From contig USLU01000143.1 in the NCBI GenBank assembly GCA_900555635.1, positions 1 to 7,057 of the forward strand: 7,057 bases of DNA. Reading direction: 5' to 3'. Positions 1-6,893 of this stretch are shown piece after piece. This DNA comes from an uncultured Bacteroides sp. (lineage in GTDB: Bacteria > Bacteroidota > Bacteroidia > Bacteroidales > Bacteroidaceae). How positions within the stretch are numbered: position 1 is the stretch's first letter; every line of letters starts with the position of its first letter. The notes beneath the pieces are model-generated. The model was not told the DNA's origin. It did no database searches and was given only the letters and a program-made list of their open reading frames with translations. Position numbers and translations under genes: made by a program.

Positions 1-2149
1 TTTAAGTCAGGATGGTATTGGTATCGGTTCTAACTTCGAACGTTTTTCTGCCCGTGTCAATATGGATAATAAGATAACGAACTGGCTTTCTACCGGTTTA
101 CGCGCTTCTGTTGCCAAGACACAACAGAACAATACGATTGACAATGGTAATATTATCCGCACAGCAATACAACAGTTACCCGAAGTGCCGGCGAAAAATC
201 CTGACGGTTCGTGGGGAATGCAGTCGGAAAACATGTACGGTACTTATTTTACGAATCCGGTAGCGGAAGCATTGATGCGTGAGAATTATGACAAGGGGCT
301 GCAACTCTATGTAGACTTCTTTGCTGATATTACGCTCTACAAAGGCTTGGTCTTTCGGGCAGAATATGCAGGTAATTACTATTATAACAACAGTTACAAG
401 TATACACCGTCTTATGACTATGGTCTTTATACCCAAGAGTCATTGGGTAGCCGTAGTGCCAGTAACGGTAGTAACTGGACGTTAAAGACTTATCTGACTT
501 ATACTAATACTTTTGGTCGACACCAAATTACTGCCATGGCGGGACATGAAGCGCAGGAGAATAATTGGGAGTCACTTTCCGGTACTCGGAGCGACTATTT
601 CCTCAACTCTGTTCACGAACTGGATGCAGGTAGTTCACTCACAGCAAAGAACAGTAGTTCCAAAGGTTCTTCTGCTATCGAATCTTACTTCGGTCGTGTT
701 AATTACGGATTTGATGACCGTTATTTGTTAACACTTACCGTACGTGGTGACGGCTCTTCCACGTTTGCTCCGAAAAACCGTTGGGGTATATTTCCATCGG
801 CAGCTCTTGCTTGGAAGTTGAAAAATGAGAAATTCTTGAAGAACGTCTCTTGGTTGGATAATTTGAAGCTGCGTCTTGGCTGGGGATTGGTTGGTAATCA
901 AGCGGCAGACAACTATGCTTATGGCGTAAAGATGAGAACGGTGGCAACTATTTGGGGAAGCGGATATTATGCGGAGAACTATGGAAACGAAAACTTGAAA
1001 TGGGAAGAGACTGAAGCATGGAATGCCGGACTAGACATTAATCTTTTTGGTAACCGGGTTGAGCTGATTATCGATGGATATTACAAGAATACTGATAATC
1101 TGTTGATGAAAGCATCGCTTCCCTCTTACGTTAACGGTGTTATTTCTTCACCGTGGGTAAATGCGGGTGCCATGACCAATAAAGGTTTGGAATTCACGTT
1201 GAATACGGTTAATATCAATAAAAAAGATTTCATGTGGAGATCAGGACTGACTATTTCATTCAACAGGAATGAGATTACAAAACTTTATACGGAAACAGCA
1301 GGACTTTCCGGTACTATCAATAGTGAAACTTACACTTACTCGGAAGTAGGACAGCCGATAGGACAGTTCTACGGATATAACGTGATAGGTATGTTTGCAA
1401 AAGAAGATGACTTTTACAAACGGGATTCTTATGGCAATTATATCCTCGATAAAAATGGCGAGCGTGCGAAAGTGGCCATTCCAAAAGGAAAAAACATCTC
1501 TGAAAGTGAGATATGGGTAGGGGATTATATTTATGAGGATATTGACGACAATGGTGTTATTGATGAGAAAGACCGTACCTATTTAGGTAATCCCGAACCA
1601 AAGTTCTCTTACGGTTTTAATAACTCTTTTTCTTATAAAGGCTTTGATCTGAATGTTTTCATCAATGGTGTATACGGTAATAAAGTGGTGAATATGTTGC
1701 GTAAAGAATTTACCAATCCGATGAATAACAGTGGCATGCTGAAAGAGGCTGTTAATATTGCCCGTGTGGAACTGATTGATCCGTCACAGCCGGCGACACT
1801 TTCCAATGTCTATGTTTCGAATGCCGGTTCTGCACAAGTGCAGCGCATCACTGCTGCCAATGCCAATGATAACAACCGTATGAGCAGCCGCTTTGTGGAA
1901 GACGGTTCATATCTTCGTATCAAGAATATTTCGTTAGGTTATACTTTCCCTAAAAAGTGGATAAGTAAGCTCAATATTGATAATCTGCGGGTGTATATGA
2001 ATATCCAGAATGCATTCACCTTTACAAAGTACAAAGGATATGATCCAGAAGTGGGTGCTTACAATTATGACGTGTTGACGCGTGGTATCGATAATGCCCG
2101 TTATCCTTCACAACGGATTTATACTTTCGGACTTAACCTTAGTTTCTAA
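1..2149 (+). CDS. SusC-like TonB-dependent outer-membrane transporter (C-terminal part, 5' end outside window)
   Basis: This is the outer-membrane beta-barrel that imports oligosaccharides, powered by TonB, with a SusD-like lid. The reading frame is open from the first bases (first full codon at 2) and reads a SusC-like stretch ahead of the ATG at 62. That ATG is therefore an internal Met, not the start. About 715 residues are visible. Family members are usually about 1000 residues, so the signal peptide, carboxypeptidase-like domain, TonB box and most of the plug are missing on the left. The visible part shows alternating aromatic/polar barrel strands and the SusC-family segment around 1520-1605, where GDYIYEDIDDNGVIDEKDR resembles a Ca-binding loop followed by LGNPEPKFSYG. 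It ends in LNLSF, with the terminal Phe typical of barrel proteins recognised by the BAM machinery. The SusD-like gene follows after 23 bases, the usual pairing. No frameshift is seen. The family is certain; the substrate is inferred from the neighbours. Confidence 0.95.
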   Translation, partial: LSQDGIGIGSNFERFSARVNMDNKITNWLSTGLRASVAKTQQNNTIDNGNIIRTAIQQLPEVPAKNPDGSWGMQSENMYGTYFTNPVAEALMRENYDKGLQLYVDFFADITLYKGLVFRAEYAGNYYYNNSYKYTPSYDYGLYTQESLGSRSASNGSNWTLKTYLTYTNTFGRHQITAMAGHEAQENNWESLSGTRSDYFLNSVHELDAGSSLTAKNSSSKGSSAIESYFGRVNYGFDDRYLLTLTVRGDGSSTFAPKNRWGIFPSAALAWKLKNEKFLKNVSWLDNLKLRLGWGLVGNQAADNYAYGVKMRTVATIWGSGYYAENYGNENLKWEETEAWNAGLDINLFGNRVELIIDGYYKNTDNLLMKASLPSYVNGVISSPWVNAGAMTNKGLEFTLNTVNINKKDFMWRSGLTISFNRNEITKLYTETAGLSGTINSETYTYSEVGQPIGQFYGYNVIGMFAKEDDFYKRDSYGNYILDKNGERAKVAIPKGKNISESEIWVGDYIYEDIDDNGVIDEKDRTYLGNPEPKFSYGFNNSFSYKGFDLNVFINGVYGNKVVNMLRKEFTNPMNNSGMLKEAVNIARVELIDPSQPATLSNVYVSNAGSAQVQRITAANANDNNRMSSRFVEDGSYLRIKNISLGYTFPKKWISKLNIDNLRVYMNIQNAFTFTKYKGYDPEVGAYNYDVLTRGIDNARYPSQRIYTFGLNLSF

Positions 2150-2172
2150 CCAGACAAATAACGAGAACATTT

Positions 2173-3801
2173 ATGAAAAGGAAATTATTAGCAATAGCAA
2201 CTACCGCACTGCTGCTTGTAGCATGTAGTGACAGTTTTCTGGACAGAGCACCAGAGGGAAGCTATGTAGACGCTACGTTCTATACTTCCGATGAAGCGTT
2301 GGAAGCAGCCACTGCTCCACTTTACAATCGGGCATGGTTTGATTACAATCAACGTTCCATAGTTCCTATCGGTAGCGGGCGTGCCAATGATATGTACAGC
2401 CCGTGGAACTATCCGCAGTTTGTTACTTTCCAAGTGACAGCATTAGACGAAAATCTATCGGGTGCATGGAGCGGATTTTACTCGGTAGTAACGATGGCTA
2501 ACTCTGTAATCAATGCGGTAGAGACACAGACACAGGGTAGTGTGAGCGAAGCGGCCAAGACAAAAGCAATTGCGGAAGCCCGGCTGATGCGTGCATGTGC
2601 ATATTTCTATATGTTGCGTATTTGGGGGCCGGTGATTCTCATAGAAGACAATCAGAAATTAGTTGACAATCCCGTTCGTCCACTCAATCGGGAAGAGGAT
2701 GTGTTCCAGTTTATTATCAACGACCTGAACTATGCCGTTACTCATCTGCCGGAACAGAACGATAAAGGACGAGCTACGTCGTGGGCAGCAAAAGGAATAT
2801 TGGCAAAGGTTTATCTGGCTCGTTCGGGATGGAACAACGGTGGTACACGCAATGAAGATGATTTGGAACTTGCCCGCCAATACGCCGGTGATGTTTGCGA
2901 AAATAGCGGGCTGGGTCTGATGACAAACTACGAAGATCTATTCAAGTATAAGAATAATAACAATCAGGAATCCCTACTCGCCATGCAGTGGGTGCCATTG
3001 GGTGAGTGGTACGAATGTAATACGCTGCTGTCCGATTTGGCATTCTCTACCGAAGTGACGGGGGGTGTCAATTGCTGGAGCAGCTATAATGGAAGTATTG
3101 ATATGTTGCAGCAGTACGAGCTGGCAGATACGTTGCGCCGGAACGCTACCTTCTTTACTAAAGGTTCTTATTATTCTTACATTGCCATGAAGGATGGAGG
3201 CTATACTTATGAGGGCACTGCTTCTCCTATCAAAAAAGGTGTTCCGGGAGGGCCGGATGATGATAATGATGGCAAAGTAAAACAAATGAACTCACCGCTT
3301 AATACCTATATCTTGCGTTTGGCAGATGTCTACCTGACATATGCGGAGGCTTGTTTGGGTAACAACTCTGCGTTGAGTGACGGACGCGGACTTTACTTTT
3401 TCAATCTGGTACGCGAGCGTGCAAAGGTTAACAAGAAATCTTCCATAACACTGGACGATATTATCCGCGAACGGCGTGTTGAGTTTGGCATGGAGTATTC
3501 AAACTGGTATGATATGGTGACTTGGTTCCGCTATTTGCCGGACAAGATGCTCAACTACTTTAATAATCAGTGGCGGGGATACCGGGCAGATGCTATTATC
3601 AAGGATGAGGATGGAAAGTTGCATTTCGGGAAATATGATACGGACGGAACTACCTTCCTTGAAGGTCCTGAAAATTACACGGCTCCGGAGTTTACTATCA
3701 ACATTGAAGCAGAGGATATCTTCTTACCTTATCCGGAGTCTGATGTAATCCAGAATCCATTGCTGAACGAACCACCGGTTCCTTATACGTTTAACGAATA
3801 A
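2173..3801 (+). CDS. SusD-like surface glycan-binding lipoprotein, probably xyloglucan-binding (SGBP-A type)
   Basis: This lipoprotein caps the SusC barrel and binds glycan at the cell surface. The 542 residues fit the SusD family length. The signal peptide ends in a lipobox (LLVAC) with lipidated C18, followed by SDSFLDRAPEG, a typical SusD start. The N-terminal SusD-like domain with TPR-type helices runs roughly over residues 22-215, including the helix around R200-R217. The C-terminal SusD/RagB domain covers roughly 270-542, with the family helices LRLADVYLTYAEA (381-393) and IIRERRVEFG (from 430). W78, W279 and W302 correspond, with a constant shift of -4, to the binding tryptophans I recall for B. 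ovatus xyloglucan SGBP-A (W82, W283, W306). A DxDxDG loop (D362, D364, D366, G367) may bind calcium. The ATG at 2173 is chosen because the signal peptide begins there. The next gene starts 13 bases after the stop, so cotranscription is very likely. The family is certain and the ligand probable. Confidence 0.97.
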   Translation: MKRKLLAIATTALLLVACSDSFLDRAPEGSYVDATFYTSDEALEAATAPLYNRAWFDYNQRSIVPIGSGRANDMYSPWNYPQFVTFQVTALDENLSGAWSGFYSVVTMANSVINAVETQTQGSVSEAAKTKAIAEARLMRACAYFYMLRIWGPVILIEDNQKLVDNPVRPLNREEDVFQFIINDLNYAVTHLPEQNDKGRATSWAAKGILAKVYLARSGWNNGGTRNEDDLELARQYAGDVCENSGLGLMTNYEDLFKYKNNNNQESLLAMQWVPLGEWYECNTLLSDLAFSTEVTGGVNCWSSYNGSIDMLQQYELADTLRRNATFFTKGSYYSYIAMKDGGYTYEGTASPIKKGVPGGPDDDNDGKVKQMNSPLNTYILRLADVYLTYAEACLGNNSALSDGRGLYFFNLVRERAKVNKKSSITLDDIIRERRVEFGMEYSNWYDMVTWFRYLPDKMLNYFNNQWRGYRADAIIKDEDGKLHFGKYDTDGTTFLEGPENYTAPEFTINIEAEDIFLPYPESDVIQNPLLNEPPVPYTFNE

Positions 3802-3814
3802 ATCAGACGAACTT

Positions 3815-5281
3815 ATGAAATCAATATATAAGTATACAGATGCGCGGCTACTCTTGTTGTTTTGGCTGTTTCTGCCATTACTCGCGCTTATTTCTTGTCA
3901 GAACGACGATGACAGTATTCCTGTGATTCATTATATCCGGGTGACCGACCCTACCCGTGCAGACAGTACTTTCACCGATGTGAGTCCCGGTACGATGATT
4001 GTTGTGGTGGGAGAGCATCTGGGCGGTACGCAGAAAATATTTATCAATGATCAGGAGGTAAGTTTCAACCGAAACTATGTGACTTCTACTAATATCATAC
4101 TGACGGTTCCCAATGAGCTGGAATTGACAGGGCAAAATCCCGAATTGAAAGGTGAAATTCGCTTGGAGACTGATCATGGAATAGCGACCTACAATATGCA
4201 CGTGCTTTCGCCTGCACCTTACATCACCCGTATTTCCGCGACCTATCCTATTAAGCCGGGAGATCAGATGACTGTGATAGGCGGTAACTTTTACGAGGTA
4301 CAGGCTGTTTATCTTTCTACAGAACAACCGGCAAAGGATGGAACACGCCCTGTTGACGTTCAGGAGATAACAAACTATGAAGTAAATAACAAATATAGTC
4401 AAATTACTCTGACAGCTCCGGCAAATCTGCTTGAAGAGGGATATCTTGTGGTAGAGTGCTATACGAGTAGTGCGGTTACAGAGTTCAAGAAGAATGGTCC
4501 GAGACCGGTTGTTACTGCTGTCAGTTCGACAATGCCGGTTGTAGGAAGTACGGTTACTATCACCGGACAGAACTTTATTAAGATATCACGTGTGAATATT
4601 AACGGTGAGTTCGACATTCCAGTGGAGGATATCACAACCTCAAACACTTTTGATGAGATTAGTTTTGTATTGCCACAGGCTCCTACCCAGTCCGGTCATA
4701 TTTCTGTGACTGCGATTGGAGGAACGGTAGAATCTGCAGAAATATTCTATCCTTTAGAAAATGTGATACTGAACTACGATGGAATCGGTAGTCATGTTTG
4801 GGGCGATTGCAGTTTTGTAGTAGCAGACGGCTCATCGGCTCCTTATGTTTCTAATGGAACTTGTCTAGGCATTACTGGAACAGTGAGTGCATACAACTAT
4901 TGGTGGAAACAAAGTTATTCCAACGCTCAATGGGTAGGTACAAGTATCATTCCGGGAAATACACCGATCAGTGACTTGAAATTACAGTTTGAATGTTTTG
5001 TGAAAGAAGTCTTTACCGGGCCTGTTTTCCAGATTGCAATGTGCGAAAACTTCGATGCTGCATTAAATGGCTATGTTCCGGTGAGCTCTTTTACAGGAGA
5101 AACGGAGACTGGAAAATGGATGCAATGTTCTGTATCTTTATCTTCTGTTGTCGCGGATGCTACATATCAAGAGTTCTTGAACAGGAATTCTGCTCACATA
5201 GGTGTATATGCAACAAATCCTGGTGGTAGTGAAGCTACTATAGAAGTTTATTTCGATAACTTCCGTATCGTGAAGAAATAA
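3815..5281 (+). CDS. Surface glycan-binding lipoprotein with three IPT/TIG modules and C-terminal binding domain (SGBP-B type)
   Basis: This is an accessory surface protein that captures polysaccharide for the neighbouring SusC/SusD pair; it has no enzyme motifs. It is 488 residues long. The signal peptide is followed by lipidated C28 and then QNDDD, an acidic tract that matches the Bacteroidetes surface-export signal for lipoproteins. Domains inferred from repeating PxI/V...G..MTVxGxNF patterns are: Ig-like A about 37-131, B about 134-227 (PYITRI, then MTVIGGNF), C about 230-313 (VVTAVSS, then VTITGQNF), and a C-terminal beta-sandwich D from about 315. In D, W329, Y362 and W363 match, with a constant shift of -1, the platform residues recalled for B. 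ovatus xyloglucan SGBP-B (W330, Y363, W364); an extra W364 follows. The order SusC-SusD-SGBP and the 13-base gap support one operon. It would be called hypothetical or IPT/TIG-containing by homology alone. Binding-protein role is strong; xyloglucan ligand is likely. Confidence 0.92.
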   Translation: MKSIYKYTDARLLLLFWLFLPLLALISCQNDDDSIPVIHYIRVTDPTRADSTFTDVSPGTMIVVVGEHLGGTQKIFINDQEVSFNRNYVTSTNIILTVPNELELTGQNPELKGEIRLETDHGIATYNMHVLSPAPYITRISATYPIKPGDQMTVIGGNFYEVQAVYLSTEQPAKDGTRPVDVQEITNYEVNNKYSQITLTAPANLLEEGYLVVECYTSSAVTEFKKNGPRPVVTAVSSTMPVVGSTVTITGQNFIKISRVNINGEFDIPVEDITTSNTFDEISFVLPQAPTQSGHISVTAIGGTVESAEIFYPLENVILNYDGIGSHVWGDCSFVVADGSSAPYVSNGTCLGITGTVSAYNYWWKQSYSNAQWVGTSIIPGNTPISDLKLQFECFVKEVFTGPVFQIAMCENFDAALNGYVPVSSFTGETETGKWMQCSVSLSSVVADATYQEFLNRNSAHIGVYATNPGGSEATIEVYFDNFRIVKK

Positions 5282-5295
5282 TGATTTAAATGAAG

Positions 5296-5338
5296 CAGGA
5301 GAAGGTAAACGATTCGTTCTACCCTCTCCTGTATTTTT
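5296..5338 (+). terminator. Intra-operon hairpin with T-run (terminator or attenuator / mRNA-processing stem)
   Basis: Bases 5296-5307 (CAGGAGAAGGTA) pair with 5320-5331 (TACCCTCTCCTG) over 11 of 12 positions; the one mismatch is A5303 against C5324. Inside, 5308-5311 (AACG) pairs with 5315-5318 (CGTT) around a three-base loop, leaving C5319 bulged. TATTTTT follows directly at 5332-5338. This is the shape of an intrinsic terminator on the + strand; the opposite strand has no matching T-run. It sits 14 bases after the binding-protein stop and ends 8 bases before the GH43 start, so it could be a partial terminator, a stem protecting the upstream mRNA 3' end, or a block to GH43 initiation. The structure is seen directly; its activity is inferred. 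Confidence 0.65.
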
Positions 5339-5346
5339 AGTAAACT

Positions 5347-6840
5347 ATGAGAAAGAATATTATTTATTTCGTCGTTTTTTCAATGGCAATAGTGGCAAGT
5401 GTGGCATGTCATACACAGGAACTTCAGATGCAGGATAGAATAGCGAATGGTAGTTCTACCCCCGTGATAATCATGCCGGAAGTCTCCCCAAAATTGTTGT
5501 CGGGAGATGCCAATCCACTGCTTGATTTTATATTTACTGCAGATCCTACAGCAGTAGAGTACGAAGGAAGACTTTATGTGTATGGCACAAATGATCATCA
5601 ACAGTATGAAGCAGTAGGAGGGAACGGCAAAAATTCTTACGAATACATTAAATCGTTGGTGATGATGTCTACCAATGATATGGTAAACTGGACGTATCAT
5701 GGACTGATTCGGACAGATAGTATCGCACCATGGATTAAAGCATCATGGGCGCCTTCTGTCGTGAGTCGTAAAGAAGGCGATGGTAAAACGCATTTCTATC
5801 TTTATTTCTCTAATAATGGAGATGGCAGTGCTGTATTGACAGCTACCTCGCCCGTAGGTCCGTGGGAAAGCCCTTTGAACCGCAGTGTGATAGATACACA
5901 GTCACCGGGCATCGGAGACTGTAAAGCCGCCTTCGATCCTGGAGCCGTTATCGACGAAGAAGGGACGGGGTGGCTTGCTGTGGGAGGCGGATGCGCACGT
6001 ATCATACGTTTAGGAAAGGATATGATCAGTATAGACAGTCCGATAGTGCCGATTAATGCACCGCATCATTTCGAAGCCAATGAACTCAACTTTATTAATG
6101 GAACTTATGTATATACTTATAATATCGACTGGCAAAACTTTGATGATTGGTCACTACCAACAGAGAAACCGACCATCTGCTGTATGAGTTATATGACAAG
6201 TAAAACTCCGCTTGAGAGTGATAGTTGGCAATATCAGCATAATTATATGAAAAATCCCGGTGAATATGGGTTCGAGTTTGGAAACAATCACACGCACCTA
6301 CACAAATATGGCGGGAAATGGTATGTGTTCTATCACACGATGAGCCTGCAGCGCAGTTTCAATACAACAGGAGGCTTCCGAAATATATGTGTAGACGAGA
6401 TTGAAATAGACGAGGGAAATGTGAACATACACATGGGAAAACAAACCCTGAAAGGTGTCTCGCAGATAAAAGTACTCAATCCATTTATGCTCCAACAAGC
6501 TGAAACAACGGCTGCTACACAAGGTGTTAAGTTCTTGAATGGAAAAGATGTAGGCGATATGTATGCAGTGACTGTACCGGGCATGGAAGGTATTTTATCT
6601 GTCAGAGGTGTGGAATTCTGTAAGGCTCCCTCACGTCTGGAGGTGCAAGCCGCAGGAGATGGTATCATTGAAGTACACCGTAATACTCCGGATGGAGAAA
6701 TGATGGCTGCCATTCAGATAAATACCCCCAATATGAAACTCCTGAAAACTAAGATTCAGACACAATTTGAAGGTACAACAGATCTCTGCTTTGTATTGAA
6801 AGGGGAAAATATTGTTTTTGACCAATGGCAGTTTAAATGA
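5347..6840 (+). CDS. GH43-family glycoside hydrolase lipoprotein with C-terminal CBM6-like domain, probable alpha-L-arabinofuranosidase
   Basis: This inverting glycosidase probably removes arabinofuranose (possibly xylose) from side chains. It is 497 residues long. A signal peptide ends in SVAC with lipidated C21. The following HTQELQ has little acidity, so surface display is less clear than for the preceding binding protein. A short linker leads to a five-bladed beta-propeller, about 56-375. GH43 catalytic carboxylates can be placed: D66 in FTADPTAV (general base), D197 in AAFDPGAV (pKa modulator) and E243 in HHFEANEL (general acid). The family WAPSVV segment and H315 in GNNHTHLH (conserved His near the active site) are present. 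Residues about 380-497 resemble CBM6, from FMLQQAETTAATQGV to a closing FDQWQF. All key residues are present and nothing suggests decay. In a xyloglucan locus the likely job is trimming arabinosylated side chains. Beta-xylosidase is the main alternative, since GH43 specificity cannot be read from motifs. Confidence 0.92.
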   Translation: MRKNIIYFVVFSMAIVASVACHTQELQMQDRIANGSSTPVIIMPEVSPKLLSGDANPLLDFIFTADPTAVEYEGRLYVYGTNDHQQYEAVGGNGKNSYEYIKSLVMMSTNDMVNWTYHGLIRTDSIAPWIKASWAPSVVSRKEGDGKTHFYLYFSNNGDGSAVLTATSPVGPWESPLNRSVIDTQSPGIGDCKAAFDPGAVIDEEGTGWLAVGGGCARIIRLGKDMISIDSPIVPINAPHHFEANELNFINGTYVYTYNIDWQNFDDWSLPTEKPTICCMSYMTSKTPLESDSWQYQHNYMKNPGEYGFEFGNNHTHLHKYGGKWYVFYHTMSLQRSFNTTGGFRNICVDEIEIDEGNVNIHMGKQTLKGVSQIKVLNPFMLQQAETTAATQGVKFLNGKDVGDMYAVTVPGMEGILSVRGVEFCKAPSRLEVQAAGDGIIEVHRNTPDGEMMAAIQINTPNMKLLKTKIQTQFEGTTDLCFVLKGENIVFDQWQFK

Positions 6841-6887
6841 AACTGTTTACCAAGAGTTTGTTAATAGTGGGACTTTTCATGAACTGA
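6837..6887 (+). other. Possible 16-codon leader ORF or remnant gene start between GH43 and GH9
   Basis: An ATG overlaps the GH43 stop in the ATGA arrangement typical of translational coupling. It reads MKLFTKSLLIVGLFMN and then TGA at 6885-6887. The peptide looks like the start of a signal peptide (Met-Lys, then a hydrophobic run) but ends before any cleavage or lipobox site. The frame is the same as that of the GH9 gene, whose first possible ATG (6888) directly abuts the TGA. It could be a coupling or leader peptide, the scar of a deleted gene, or chance. The sequence is clear; the function is unknown. Confidence 0.25.
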
Positions 6888-6893
6888 ATGTGT

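Noticed and set aside
62..64. ATG at 62 as the SusC start codon
   Set aside because: The frame is open upstream to the window edge and codes for SusC-like sequence (SQDGIGIGSNFERFSARVN), and the family length requires about 300 more residues.
3878..4402. 174-residue open frame on the minus strand
   Set aside because: It lies wholly inside the SGBP gene, lacks a recognisable domain or signal, and its composition is what the antisense of a beta-rich gene gives.
5282..5346. A second promoter for the enzyme genes
   Set aside because: I could not find the Bacteroides -7 TAnnTTTG box with a -33 TTTG element in this gap. The hairpin explains the extra length.
6333..6713. 126-residue open frame on the minus strand
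   Set aside because: It is antisense to the GH43/CBM6-like coding region, with no start context or family resemblance.
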